A stretch of DNA of 64,000 bases from Carettochelys insculpta (lineage: Eukaryota; Chordata; Testudines; Carettochelyidae), in the NCBI RefSeq assembly GCF_033958435.1, contig NC_134150.1, positions 33,785,501 to 33,849,500 of the forward strand, read 5' to 3'. How positions within the stretch are numbered: position 1 is the stretch's first letter; each line of letters opens with the position of its first letter. Of this stretch, positions 22,039 through 35,545 are shown piece by piece. The position numbers were made by a program, and so were the translations under genes. The notes beneath the pieces are model-generated. The model was not told where the DNA came from. It made no database searches and saw nothing but the letters and a program-made list of their open reading frames with translations.

Positions 22039-24887
22039 ACTACAGAGTTCACCTCTCATCCTGAGTGTGAGGGAGGTAAAGAAGCATCTTACTCACTCTG
22101 CTGGTCACTTGCCATCTGCCTGCTCACTTCTGGCTGCTGCTGCCCAGCTAGCCATTTGTCTAACATCTCTGCTGCCACCCTGCTCCACTCAGTATACCCC
22201 TTTGCTGCTCCTTTGGCCACTTTTCTCTGCTGCCACCCTGTTGGCCACTCATCAAATCTCTCAGCCACCACCCTTCAGGCTCTCAGTCACCATCCCCTAC
22301 CATCCACTTCTGGACTATGATTTCTGCCCATTAGTCATACGTGATCTCCGGTCTTAGCAAGCAGCATAAACAGGTACCTAATGAGGGCTCTTTAACTCTG
22401 CACTTTGAAGGGGAAAGGGAGATTAAACTATTCTAGGCAAAGGAAGCTTCCTGACCCAAGTAACCTTCTCTCACCTTTTACCCTTGCAGAGCTCTGAAAG
22501 TTGAGCCACTGTATTAAAAAGCTTCTTTCTGCTGACTGAGAGCCCTTTCATTTGGAGCACTTTAGCACAGTCCTACTTTACTGTATTCCCACAAAATTAC
22601 AAAAAGCAGTAGCCATATTTTAGCTATCCCTGCATTTAACGGAAACATGGCTGGTGTTGGGTCACAAATTAAGTTGATTACAATGAGCAAAATCCCATTT
22701 GATCTGCTGAATAGGAAACCTAAGTAAAGGAGGAGCAAACTGTATTTACATAGACTCACGCAGAGTTTCTCTCCCATTCCAGCTAGCTGTAAAGGAAGCA
22801 TTCCTTCAGATCCTGCTTACACTGTTTCCTCCAGAAAATGCCATGCAGACAAGCAAGCAGCTTTTCTGCTAGGTGTTGCTCACACAAGGGAAGGCAGAGG
22901 TTGTGAGATGGTTATCACAGATCACGAGTGAACATCTTAAAAGTTATTGAGAGATGAGTAAACTGTAGCTCAGAGAAGGTATAATTCTCTCCTCCCTCCT
23001 TCTGGTTTTGCTTATTGCATCACTTTGAGCTGTGTTCTCAGCACCCCCTTTCCCACACTGACTTCCTTGTGCTCTAGTGAGTCAATAGTTTTAAAGCTAA
23101 ATTCTCCACTATGATCAAGTCCAGAGAGCCAGAGAAGCTCATCCCTTGCAGCTTTCAAATTACTCCAGGTAGGGCCGTTGGTGCCCAATACTTCTGAGAT
23201 ATGGGCCTTGAATGCTATTGCTCCTCTTTCTCAATGGTCCCTCTGTGCAGAGGGACCAACAGACTTACCAGGCCCCTGGGCATGGTGAAAGGGTGATGAG
23301 CTCTGCGCTCCCAGAATTTACTGGAGTCATGCCTGGAACACACCACACTGAGCCTCCACCCAGCCCTCAGAGCTGCCTGTGTCGTGCTTTGCGCTGGTCT
23401 GGCCACCGCCACTTCTGAAGGAATGGTGGAGACTGTCAGGATCCCTGAGTCCTTTTGAATCACTGGGCCTCAGAGCAACTGTTTCCTTTTCCCGACTCCC
23501 CCCCACCCCCCCATCGGTGGGCCTGTCTCCATGACACAAAGTTCTTCCCTTACCTCTGCTTCTTCTACTCCTACTCCTATATTGCTGTACCCTTGGGAGC
23601 TGCACCCACCACCTCCATTTCTGATTCCTTTGTTTCTCATCCCTGACTGTCTTGTATGCCTACAACACGGCAAAGCCCAAATGCCTCAGCTTCCCCACCA
23701 GTCTCAGCCTTTGTCTTGCTTATCCTCCCGGTCACTCAGGTCTCTGAGGTCAGTGCCATCCTCAGCTCCCCTCTATGCAGGTATCTCATGTAAAATCTGG
23801 AAGGGATGAATGGGGTAACATTTACCGTCCATGTTCCAGTGTCCTGTTGGGACAGTAAGATTCAGGGTAGTCTAAGCTGCACAGGATCTGGATGTGCCAC
23901 CATGTGGCAGGGTCATGCCAGAGCAAAGAAAGATAAAAAGACCTTCCTCCCCATCCTCCTTTAAGCCTGCCACAAGGAGTCCTGGCACAATCACAGTCCT
24001 TGTAGTCCTCCGAACACAGGGACTGCTCCCTCCTAAAATCCCTTGGGCTGTATCACCCAAAGGGAGACCAGGCTCCCACACAGGATTTTCTGTGGTAGGG
24101 AAGTTCTTTTTTCGTAAATGTGGACCTCTATTTTCTTTTACATATAAAGCAGTTCAAAATAGTCATGCAATGAGTATGCATAAGAGAGGGAAATGAAAAA
24201 ATTGAGTGGAAACAATGATTGGTAAAATGACTTTGTTATGACATAGTACAAATTTGTAAAGGTTTTATAGAAATTACCTTGCTGAGCTGAGCAAAGACAC
24301 AATGATTCCATGCACCCTATTCTTCAGCGACTGGACCCATGTGCACCAGAGAGGGCACTCTTGAGACAGGTCCAGGGCTCGTTTTTCTGCTGCTCCTGCT
24401 TGAGCAGCAGGACTCACAGCACCACAGGCCTCGGGGTTAGGTGGGAAGGGGGCACAACTCTACACCTTGAGAAGGTGTGGGGCCAAGGAGAAGGGGCGGG
24501 GTCAATGGTGGATGGGCAGGGCCTAACACAGTCAGACTTTAGCACCACTCAAATTGCAGTCCTGGCCCTTCCTTCCCTCAGAACCATAAGGGCAGTACAG
24601 CAGCACTGCCCTGGCACTTCAAAGAGGCCAGAGTTCCAAGCACCCCACCACCGCAGTTCTGATGTAAGAGAACCCGGAGGATGTGAAAGCGTCATTGAGT
24701 CAAACTCTGCCGGGGATCCGAGTGGGAGTCCGTAGGCTGGCTGCCTGTGTGTAGCTCTGTATAATGACATGACAAGTTTTGTTGTTTAATTGGGTGCATC
24801 ACAAACTCCCAGGCATGCACGTAAAATGGCATGGGAAAACTCTGAAACTCCCACATAATTTGCATTTCAGGGAATGGACCTCTGCGT
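22039..24887. other. Unannotated sequence with pyrimidine-rich stretches
   Basis: Frames of up to 141 residues occur at 21944-22357 and 24310-24735, but each overlaps frames on the other strand in GC-richer DNA and none shows a domain, signal peptide or exon boundaries. I see no supported feature. Confidence 0.35.
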
Positions 24888-25400
24888 ATGTATAAAGCAA
24901 ATGCTAATGTGAATCCAGTCCAAGGCCGAGGATTGCTGTTTGCTGTATTTTTGGCAGGCCGTGGCTCTTTAATACTTTCTTCAGATTTTCAAAATCCCTC
25001 AGCTAATATTGCTGGAAAAGCTATTTGCAGGGAAATGTTGACAGTCACACCGAAGGATGCCTCCTCTTTATTCCTTTTAATCTGCCTTTGTTCGGCTGCT
25101 TTCCAGTGTATTACAACTCCCATTGCTAGACATTATATTTGGGAAAACTGCTTGCTCGTTTGAAAAAAAAAAAAAGCACTTGTGAGCCTAGGGTGAACTT
25201 AATTAACATCGCTGGAGGGATAGCAATAAGGTACTTAACAGGGCTATACTGAGCCTCGCAAAACATGAACAAGTCAAAATATTATTGACGTATTCAATTA
25301 TTTGCAGTTGTGGGGGTTTCAGTTTCTCTGATGCCTTCTGAAAATAATAAAGCACTTAAAAGTTCCGCTTCCACTTGGCTGACCGAGCAGTCTAGTAATA
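24888..25400. other. Possible conserved noncoding block (candidate only)
   Basis: This stretch is free of recognised repeats and complex in composition. It contains many TAAT- and ATTA-type sites plus an A run at 25163. Such blocks are often conserved enhancers in vertebrates. Only a cross-species alignment could show this, so it is a pointer and not an identification. Confidence 0.2.
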
Positions 25401-25904
25401 GCTCAGTGTGTTACCCCGGGGCCGGGGGGGAGCTGAGCTGAAGCCAGCATAGAACTAGGAGTGCTGAGGAAGCAGTACATTGAGTCCCTCAGGAGGGGAA
25501 CAGCTCACATTCATGTCTAGGGGCTCTTCCTGCCTGCCCGGTGTTCTTTATTTATTTTATCGTTATTAGCATGTCTAAGATGCCAATCTCCATGATCACT
25601 ATTGAGCGCTGATGTTCCCATTCATCCTTTTGATCCACGTGTAGATTTTTTCCATATATATGTGGAATAACTTTTATGTGCACTGAGGCATGTGCAAATG
25701 TGTACCACTGGCAGAAACACAAACCCTAGTTGTGGACACTCAGCTAATCAGCTGGGTGCATTTGAATTTCTCCTGAGTGGCCACACAAATGCACAGCTTC
25801 CAGGAAACTTTGCTAGTCACCCTAATTCCCTTGCATTTATGGTGCATGTTCCACCAAACACTAATTAAATTACTCTCACACATTCCCCACTTAGGAGGAG
25901 GTAC

Positions 25905-26020
25905 AGTTATCCAGGGATATTTCCACAGCTGGGAAGACTGAGGTATAGAGAGTTTAAATGGCATGGAGAAGTCCAATATGTCTGTGGCAGTTCTGGTTTC
26001 CTGACTCCCAGGGCTGTGTG
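25905..26020 (-). mobile_element. MIR-like SINE fragment (weak)
   Basis: Plus-strand text gaagactgaggtatagagag then ggtttcctgactcccagggc resembles the reverse complement of the MIR core (actgaggcacagagag ... ). Very diverged. Confidence 0.35.
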
Positions 26021-27874
26021 TCAACTACAACACCAGATTTTCTCCTTTTCCCCAAGCCTTCCTGTCAGTTCCTTTCACAAGGAACAGAATTCAACCAACC
26101 ACTGCAGAGTCTGTCTGACTCCATGCTTCAGTGGTCCTCCCTGCCTTCCTCTTTTGCCAGCAATTAGAGAACATGACCTGAGCGTCATACAAATCAAAAC
26201 TTGAACCTTGCTTCAAACTGCTTCCTTCAAGAGTTCAAGGTTCAATGCAACTATTTTACACAGGGCCCTGCACACGGAGCAGGGCAGTCACCATGACCTT
26301 GGGACTTAGTGACGGAAATGAGAGCATATGAAAAGATGCTCAAGACTTTGAGATGAGTCTGCTGCTGGAGGAAAACAATGTGTGTTGTATAAATAAGCTG
26401 TGCACCCCATCACTCTTAGCGAGTTAGCCTCCCTTCCACACCAGGATTTTATGGAGTGTCACAGGCATTCACTGAGGGCAAAACATCTTCATCCTTGATG
26501 CTCACCACTCTGCCCATGGGTTAGTCTTGCACACCTAACTGAAAAATCCCAGGCACAGAAAGATTGTAAAGCAGCAATCCCATTCTTACAGTTTGCTTTA
26601 CTTCTCAAATGTGCAAAGGGCTCTGCTGTTGCAAAGAGTTGAAATTTCCCACTGGCTCAATTGTGTCATTTTCAATCCCATGTTACTTCTTGTTTTAGGA
26701 TCATCTTAGCTTGAAGGCCACACGGAAGCTTACACAACAACGAGCTACCTTTTGGCTAAATGGCAGGAAGCCTGCAAGCTAAGTGGTTGTGTGAAAGGAG
26801 AGAAAGAGTTAGCCACAGTTCCGCTGTGCACGTCAGTGGAAGAATGATGGTCAAATTTCCTATATATCCATAACATCTGTGTGGCTAATAAAATTGACAG
26901 AGATTGTCATAATCAGGCTGTGCTCTCCAGTGGAAGAATTACATGTGAGCATTTGGAAATCTCATGCACAAGCTGTTACTGAGGGATTATGCTGTAAAGA
27001 TTAAGCTGTTTCTGTTTTGCAATGGATTGCCTTACTGAAATGCAAAAGTGGCTTCTACACTGCAACGAGGGTTTCAGCAAATGAATACCATTAAATGGAG
27101 GTCATGTATTATCCAAATAATTCTACATATGTGCATGTGCAGACATGCACACACATTAATTTACACATACAAAATTTCATAACTGCAATGACTGTTGAAA
27201 AGTCCAAAGTGAAATGCCCTAGGAGCTAAATTGTGCCAGGAACAATTAAGCACTGTGTTGCAGAAGAGGCATATTCTTGATCCTTCACTAAGTATTTGCC
27301 ATCTCCTATGGTTACCTCCACAGGAGTAGGAAGTCACTGAACCAGGCATGCACCAAGGAACTAAATACTGTGCTTGCTTTAGTGGAAATAAGAAGCAATG
27401 CAACTTCTTCGCAGAAAATCAGACTATCAACTTGCAGAATTGTTTTGTGTCTAATCCATGCCATTTCCAAGTTATACCATTGTTTTAGAATTGGTAAGAT
27501 TGATTCTGGGTAGCCATAGAAAATGTATTAAACCATTAAACATCTGTTACTTTCCATAAAAACAAATGGACATGTAATATTGTGTTGGCAAATAATGATC
27601 TCATGCATTTTACAAGCAGATATAATAACAGTTTCATATGTAATTAATTGCAATATAATACTCAAGAGGTATCTATAAATTCCATGGTTATCAACCGTCA
27701 AAAGAACTGCTTTTCACTGATTATGGATACAAGCAAAATGGTTCTTTAGGTCAAAATAAAATATTAATCCTGTAGATTTTCAAAGATGCAAAATGCAAAA
27801 TCCCTCCTGCACCCTTTCTGCATGAACATAAACGGATAATTGAACACAACTTATTTGAAAATCATGTTCCTTAA
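26021..27874. other. Unannotated sequence
   Basis: No recognised repeat or exon in about 1.8 kb. Confidence 0.4.
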
Positions 27875-28224
27875 GGCTGCGTCTACACTACATTCAATAG
27901 AGGATTGCAAATGAGGGAAATCAAAAATGCGAATGAAGTGCTGAATTACAAATTTCATGCTTCATTTGCATAATCTCTTCTGATCACGTTTTTGGAAGAA
28001 TTTTTTTCAAGAAAAAAAAAGCAGTATAGAGACTCCCCCACCTCCTGTTTTCAAAAAACACCTTGTTCCTGACAAAAAAAATTGAAAAAGTCTTTTCTGA
28101 AAACGCAATTGGAAGGGATTAAGTGAATTAAGAGCAAGATTTGTAAATCAGCACTTTATTTGCATTTTCTATTTCCCTCATTTGTATTCCTCTTTTGAAA
28201 GAGGAATGTAGTGTAGACCCAGCC
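27875..28224. mobile_element. Fold-back MITE-like element
   Basis: Starts ggctgcgtctacactacatt and ends atgtagtgtagacccagcc. The paired inner motifs are aatgagggaaat / atttccctcattt and tcatttgcat / atttgcatttt. Same subfamily as 36242-36624. Flanking trinucleotides taa / cga do not match. Confidence 0.75.
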
Positions 28225-31200
28225 CGATAGTATACGCGAACACCTTACTTTTGCAATATAGGGGCACTTAGCTTTTCTGTTGCTACAGGACTTTAAAGTT
28301 GGTCTTCTTATTTCAAAACCTGGATGCTTGGTGCACTTCAATAATAAAGACTTGGGAACATGTTGTTTTGTCTGATTATTCCAGTTCCATCTTACCAATT
28401 TCTTTAACATTTCTACCTCTAAAGCTCTTTCTAATATCTCTATCCTTTGTTTTTCAGAGGGAATCGAGCCAAAACAATCTCCTCTGTCCCTCCATTGTCT
28501 GCAGTAGGGTGATACCATGGCTTGTGGGATAAATACAGCGACTCAGGGATTTCTGGCTTCTCACATTACCAATAGCTGCACTTGAGACTTGATCCAAAGT
28601 CCACTGCAGTCAATGCAAAAAACTTGTTCATTTCAAAGGAGGTTGAGTCAAACCCCTGTTGCTGTGAGACGAAGGGAACATACTTCTGTTTAAGAGTGAA
28701 TTTGATTGCTATATTGTTTTGGAACTCATGTTACTAAAGAAAAAAATGCATTGGGTTAATTATGCATCTGCTACATGGGAACTTTGTCAACAATCCCTAC
28801 AAATGCAATAGCATTTGGACATTGAAGAGAAATTTATTCTACTGAGAAATTATACCAGCATAAGACTTCCTTGAGTTTATTAGTCAGGGAGAGGGGAAGA
28901 CAGAGATAACCCCTCCCTGTACATTCCAAAACTAAGAAACTCATTTCAACATAGTCATTACTGGTAAAAGAAAATAATTAACAAATAATGAAATGTCATA
29001 TTTCACACATAGTCCCTGCAATCCACATTTGGTAGACTTCCCCAAAACACTGCAGGGTGTAACCAGCCCTTTCTTCCTCCTTCATACATATAATATTTCA
29101 TTATGGAATTGTGTGATGACAAAAAAAATGATGTTGGAAAAGCATTGCTACCCGTAGAGACATAAGGAATAGCCACAGACCGCAGCATGCAATCCCATAC
29201 AGTATTAACTAGCCAACATATTTCTTTCCAAGGCTACATTCTTCTGCAGTGAGCTATAGCATAAATAAGAGTTTTTACAGAAATAGCCATGGGACTGGAC
29301 AAACTAGGGAACCATGCCATCTGTCAAGAAATGTTTGGCTTAGGATTTCTTTAAATTGTTCTCTTTGTTGCTATTATTTAAACTGTTAATCAACATTAGA
29401 AACCCCTGTTGTCTGTCATCTCAGGGATAAGGGTAAAAAAACTGATTATTATTTCAATGGGCATAAAATTAAAATTGTATCATGGCTACTTCCCCAGCAC
29501 AAGGATGTGCTGAATTAATGCATTAGCATTACTCCAATTCAAAACAGGCATGGGTTCTGTTGCGGAGAGAAAGTGCTTTGCAAACTGCTAATGAAGAGCA
29601 CTAGATGAGAGCCAAGTATTATTGTTAGTAGTACTGTAGTTACTATTATAATAGCAATTTGTGTTAGTGTTTTCTGCAAATATTTGTTTAACTACGAAAA
29701 TAAATTTCTACAAATATAATTGGAGGTTTTAGTGCACAAATTCTTACGAAAAGAAGATGTGCGCCAAGGTAAGATTCACTTTGTACAACAGCCCAGAACA
29801 AGGTGTTTTCACATTAACCCTTCCAAACAGGGTTCTAACAGGACTTATTGTTACGTTTTGTGCAAGCTCTCAGTATAGAGTGCATTTCACTCATGGGAGG
29901 GGCATATAGAAAAGTTGGTAAATCATTTGGAATAAAAGTAAATCTCCGACTTTCCTTGTGTGCATGGCAATATACAAGAGAAAAAGTTCATCCTCTTCTA
30001 CATTAACAGTTGTGATGTATGTTCACTTCTAATGTATCTCTTAACATGGGAAATGTTCTATCTGTATGCAGATATACATTTTAGTAGTATGAGGTCATGA
30101 TTTCTCGTAGAGGGACATAGCTGTTTTGGCCACACTTGTATTCCATTTTTACATCTTCTGCATAAATAACTGTGTAGAGTACAGCTGATTAGAGAAACTT
30201 TGACAGATTCATATTCCACTAGAGTGGCCAGCTCTGTCTGTATATTAAAGCATTTCATAAAAAGTGGGTAGGGGATGGAACTCACCAAAAAGTAAGAATG
30301 TTTGTTTCCTTTTTCACCACCATTCTAAATGAGAAACAAGAGTCTCTGGAAATAAGAAAATTTGAACACTGTTAACCATTTCTAAACCATTTATTTCCAC
30401 CCCCTCCCACCTAATCCTGCATGTAAATTAACAATACCGAGTTAGACTGGCCACAGATTATAGCTGACCATGTCTTACATTGTTCTTTTCCCAGTGGTTT
30501 GCATAGACAGTTGTGCAGCTGCTCATAACCCATCTTTCTGTCTTCAAATACAAGCATATTTTAGACTCAGATTTTCATAAAACAGTTAGATTTACACTCA
30601 GGTGGCTCTGGAAATAAATCTGCTCATTTAGATGAGTTCTCATTTGAAATGGCTCAGCCCAATAATTAATCATTTATCTGCCTTTATATATTTATGGGTA
30701 TATGAAAGATGTTTGATTAGTTACCAGTGATTATACTTCCCAATTCCCTGCAAAGGAAAAAATAAAATAAACCCTGTCAGGTCTTCACAGAAAATAATAA
30801 TAATAATAATAAGCTCATGGAAGGGATGGCTGGTGCTAGATTGGGTTCAGTGTAATAGGGCCTCAATTGTTTGACTGCATTAATTGAGGACTGAGCAATG
30901 TAGTGTCTTATCCTCTAGGAGTTCCTAAAGGAAATATGGAGTCCATTTTCCACCCTTTTTGTGCTAGCACCTCACCATGCCAGGAGCCAAGCCATGGTGA
31001 AGTTTAGGTTTCTCGCCACTACTTTAGCAGACGCTAGCCATGACATGGGGACAGAGACTACAATGTTTCTGCTTTCATTAGCATTGGTGTTATAGCAAGA
31101 CAGTCTCCCCACCCCCGTGATGGGACAATTAGCTTGTTCATGCTCAATTTGTGCTTGCTGAGTAAATGAAAGGAAATGGACAAGATTTCATTTACTGATC

Positions 31201-32224
31201 TGCTGTTTCTAGCACCACTAAATTATCTTCAGGAAACCTGAGTTTCAGATCTGATAGCCTTTATCTAATCCCTAAAGGGTTTAGCCTTTATGGAGATACA
31301 GAAGGGGAAGGTATTCTGTCAGTTCTAGGCGAGATCACACATCTAATGCTGCCTGTCTTGTCTTATCTATATTGTGGTCATAGTGTACACTGGAGTTACA
31401 CATACACATGCTGTTTAACCTGTCCCTATTATTACAATGACCTTAACCAGCTAGGCAGTTCAGAGACTAGGCACTAAACAGAGCATGAGATGAATTTAAT
31501 GGATTACTAGGGAGTATGTTATTTCAAGGAAAAGCACCTGTGGAGCAACATATTTACCTCAGTTCCACTGAATGAGCATGTTGAAAGTGAATTGGCATAG
31601 CCTTCTGCTTTTATGAAAGGGAGTATTTTGTCATTCTTCATGCTTTCATTAAGACGATTTAAGGCAGAGGATGCTGAAATGGTTCAGGGTTAGCACAAAA
31701 ATGTAGATTAATAGTGAAGCTTGAAAATAGTGAAGCGACTGATTTTTGCTTTTCCATCAACAAACCTAATAAACTGGGATGAAACTATTAACATACAAAT
31801 AGACAGCCTTCTGATTAAAACAGCAGCAGCCAAACCGACCTGAAAAAAGACCTCTCCACACAGAAAGCAATTATGATCAGGCATGTAGTACAATTCATTT
31901 CTACTTACAGCCATCTTGGAAAATCAAAGTGTAACCAGTTTTAATGCTGTAAAAATCATGGGTTTTTATTTTAAAATCATACTATGCTCTTGATTTTATA
32001 AATTTATTATTATTGTTAGTATTATTATTATTATTTTTAGCAATTTTAGAAGCCAAGGAGTTTCCCGTAAAATCATTTATGTGCTTAAAAATACCAGGTC
32101 TGAAGAAATATTGTAACTAAAGAAGAGTCAGTTCTCTGGCCTGAACCAGGGCCATGGGCATCTTTTAGTACAATGTGACCTTTGTTGTTCCACAGAGGAG
32201 AGAGAAAACACATAGCCTATAGTC
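28225..32224. other. Long unannotated AT-rich stretch
   Basis: About 4 kb with no recognised transposon or exon, apart from a short (ATA)n run near 30798-30812 and an ATT-rich run near 32003-32035. The 120-codon minus frame at 28156-28518 partly overlaps the fold-back element and is not credible. Confidence 0.4.
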
Positions 32225-32591
32225 TCAGAGGGGTAGCCATGTTAGTCTGTACTTCAAAAAACAAACAAACAAACAAAAATACCCCAAGCAGTCCTGTAGC
32301 ACCTCAAAGACAAACACATTTATATATTAGATAATGAGCTTTTGTGGGCAAGACCCACTTCTTCAGATATCAGCATAGCATATAAAAACGAGAAGTCTTG
32401 TGGTACCTTATAGACTAACAGATTTTTGGACCATAAGCTTCCGTGGGCAAAGATGAACTTTGTCAAGTACATGTGACGAAGTGGGTCTTTGCCCACGAAA
32501 GCTTATGCTGCAATAAATCTGTTAGTCTATAAGGTGCCTCAGGATTTCTCGTCGTTTTTGTGGCTACAGACTAACATGGCTGCCCCTCTGA
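32225..32591. mobile_element. Composite fold-back repeat (tgttagtct family)
   Basis: The outer arms tcagaggggtagccatgtta (32225) and taacatggctgcccctctga (ending 32591) are inverted matches over about 27 bp with one mismatch. Between them are two forward half-units (near 32290-32370 and 32395-32450) and one inverted half-unit (32465-32560: aagtgggtctttgcccacg, aatctgttagtctataagg). This is a very common reptile repeat. Its superfamily cannot be read here. Confidence 0.75.
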
Positions 32592-33944
32592 TACTTGTCA
32601 CCATGTAGTCCATGTTATGCAGGATGTCAAACAAGGCAGTCATACTGGCCTATTCTGGTCTTTATGTGTAAGACTCTCAACTGGGGTAAATCATCAGAGT
32701 CAAATGTTGGCTTGTCCCATCAGCATGCAGCTGAGCATACGTGGGCCTGGGCTCTGAGCAGAGCTGCTAAGTGGGGAAGCCAAGGGCCAGCTGCCTCAGC
32801 GCCTGGCTGCTTAAAGGGACTCACCGCTGCTGTTCCCAGGGTCCTTTCCATTGCTGCAGGAGCCCCACATGGTTCAATCTGGGTGATGCTGAGCGTTTGC
32901 TGCCACTAGACCAACCCCTTCTACTGAAGACCTCTACCCTTTAGGGGGGTCTGGAGCTGAGCTCCACCCCAGCATTAACAGCCCTGGCTCTGAGACTATG
33001 AGGATCCACCACCTAGGCTATGACATGATGTAGGCTGCCAGAAAAATCGTGGGCTATGGCAGCACAATGCTTTAGCAGCAGCAACTAAGGCAGAATCTCT
33101 TCAAAAATCAAATTCTATTCTTGTATTTAAACCAAAATGGCAGAAAACAAAAGTTCTAATGAGCTTTCAACCATTTCTACCTTCCTCCCAAAACTTCTGC
33201 TGACCCATTGACCTTTTGTTTTACAATGTACTCAAGAAAACACTGCATCTGAACACTGGGACTTAGGAAGAATTTGGATCCCAATCCAAAATTAATCTTG
33301 AAGTCACAAACATGACTGGGAAGGTATTATGCCTTGATAAATAAGTGAATTACTTCTCCCATCATACTATGCAAATTTAAGTATCTGACTGAACTTCTGT
33401 CTATGACCACTCATGTCAATGGGTTGAATTAGGCTCAGTGTGTGACAGAAAACATCTACTTCTCAATGTAATTTTTCTCATTGAGTTTCTTCCTCTTCTT
33501 ATGATTTTACAATGTTCCATTGATATCACATCACTAACCCACATTTGGGGGAGCATCAGAATCTAATATTTGACAGCATCTGCCAAGTACCCACATGAGT
33601 TATGGATCACAGGTCTTTTCTCTCTAAAACCCATCATTTGAAACCCACATAAACTGACTGTAGAAAGGTTTCCCTTCCTTTCATGACTTCCTGTATCAAT
33701 GTTACTCTTATTGATTTCCTTATCCTAACTGAGTGGACCTCAGCAGAGGTCTAAAATAGTAAGATTACTCTCCTTTCTTTTTCATAAGCCTAGTATGCGA
33801 CAACTATGGTGCAAATCATTATTTTGCAAACTGGAAATAATGGGATTTTTAAAAGAATTTGTTACTGAGGAATAATTTGCCTTAAATACTGGTCTCACTT
33901 AAAACACCAGAGGCGATAAAGTCATGTTGGTTAGAAGGCCAACA
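32592..33944. other. Unannotated sequence with a GC-richer part
   Basis: The part at 32740-32990 is GC-richer and weakly resembles the unit at 1125-1425. The overlapping 104-codon frame has no domain. The remainder shows nothing. Confidence 0.35.
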
Positions 33945-34060
33945 CTCCAGGCCCCATTTTTCTTTCAGAAATTCTGGAGTAAACCAGGATTTACTTAGAT
34001 GAAGTCAGCAGTATTACATTAGTGTAAAATTCATGTCAATGAGAGGAGAATCAGGCTCTA
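33945..34060. repeat. Dispersed palindromic-type repeat fragment
   Basis: Contains aagtcagcagtattacatta, gtgtaaaattcatgtcaatg and gagaatcaggctct, resembling the repeat class at 5340-5670 (gagataagaatcaggccc). Confidence 0.45.
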
Positions 34061-34933
34061 CAAAAAGTGAAAGGTGAATAACCCTGATCATACATGATTA
34101 TAAAATCCAGATTACACATGTAATTGTAATATGCACCCTAGAGTTTACTGAGTTTATTAATACTTAGAAATGTTTCCTCTGTGAAACATTTTAACTGCAC
34201 AAAATACTTACACTATTTCTGTTTTTTGTTTTTTTAAACTAATAAGATGTGTTAAGGAAACGTCAGGCTAATCTAAGGAGCTGTGGCATGTAAATGGTTA
34301 TATGCAAAATCAAATTGCCTTCAGTGTGTAACTGTGATAGAAATGCCTTTCATAGCCATACAAAATCTGTTCCAAAGACAGACATGAAGTACATATCAGC
34401 ACAGGAATCAGTGATTTATTTGCACAGTGGAAGACAGGGAAATCCCCATCCCCCTAAACTATGTGTTCCCTGGCATTAAACATTCAATAACTTCTCAGCC
34501 AGAGAATGCGTTCTTTCCCTCTACTATATATTTTCCGTGGTTTGCCTTATCATGTGCTAAATATATTATCGCAACACATTCATTACTTTAGACCACAGCT
34601 CTGAGAACTTTGCCTGGTCCCCCCCCCCACCTCCCGCCTCCAAAAATTTCACAGATAAATCACTGATCAGAATAAACCAAATGTCCGTTCTGTAATCTTT
34701 TTTATAGGACTGAAAAAAGAGATAAATATAGAAGAAAAACATTCCAAGTCTGTCCTTCTTAGAAGGGTGAGTGCTTTCACTTCTCACTTCAGTGGGTTAC
34801 CAAGCCTCCTCTTAATGATAAAAACTGCATTGCTTTCAGATCGTTCCCTTGAAATCAGAATCTTGCCTGAAGCTTCCAAGCTTGTCATATAAAATGTAGA
34901 TATATGCCTGTCTCTTTTGAATGCCCACATGTA
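34061..34933. other. Unannotated sequence
   Basis: No recognised feature. A C-run at 34620-34630 explains the odd frame on the minus strand. Confidence 0.4.
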
Positions 34934-35375
34934 CCCTGTGTCTACACGTGCCCCTTCCTTTTGAAAGGGGCATGTTAATGAGTGGGTTCGAAAGATGCTA
35001 ATGAGGTGCTGTATTGAATATGCAGCACCTCATTAGTATAATGGCGGCCATGGTGATTCGAAAGTGTGGCTTTTTGAATTGCGCGCCGCCCGTGGAGACG
35101 AGACCTTCCAAAAGGACCGCCCCCCTCCAGTTCTCCAAAGCCCTTCTTCTTATCTGGTGATCAGAAGAAGGGCTTTCGAAAACTGGGAGGAGGTCCTTTC
35201 AGAAGTTCCTGTCTCCACGGGAGGCATGCAATTTGAAAAGCTGCACTTTCTAAACGCCACAGCTACCATTATGCTATAGAGGTGCTGCATATTCATTGCA
35301 GTGCCTATTAGCATCTTTGGAACCCGCTTATTAATATGCCCTTTTCGAAAGGAAGGGGAACGTGTAGACACAGGG
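34934..35375. mobile_element. Fold-back MITE-like element with 3-bp target duplication gta
   Basis: Starts ccctgtgtctacacgtgcc and ends aacgtgtagacacaggg. It is flanked by gta at 34931-34933 and 35376-35378. The inverted arms run almost to the centre (gcccttcttctta / tcagaagaagggc). It includes ctaatgaggtgct and gaatatgcagcacctcat motifs shared with 54292-54728. No protein coding. Confidence 0.85.
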
Positions 35376-35545
35376 GTAGGGAGCTAGTAACTTGCCATAC
35401 CAAAGCAAGACATGTGATCTCTTTACTGCCTAGCAGTTTTGTTTCCAATAGGCATGTTTATTCCAGTGCAATCAGGACAGAGGAGACAACATCTTGGGAG
35501 AGCTGCACCAGATCTTCAGCATCTATAACCTTCTACAGACGCATA

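Noticed and set aside
21944..22357. 137-codon plus-strand frame
   Set aside because: Starts inside a hAT-type element and continues into pyrimidine-rich sequence. No recognisable protein features.
24310..24735. 141-codon plus-strand frame
   Set aside because: No domain, no splice signals in a supporting context, opposite-strand overlap and composition of GC-richer repeat-like DNA.
27871..28224. piggyBac-like TTAA target duplication at the left of the element
   Set aside because: ttaa is present only on the left side. The right flank is cgat, so no duplication is supported.
28156..28518. 120-codon minus-strand frame
   Set aside because: Begins inside the fold-back element at 27875-28224, and nothing in its sequence points to a protein family.
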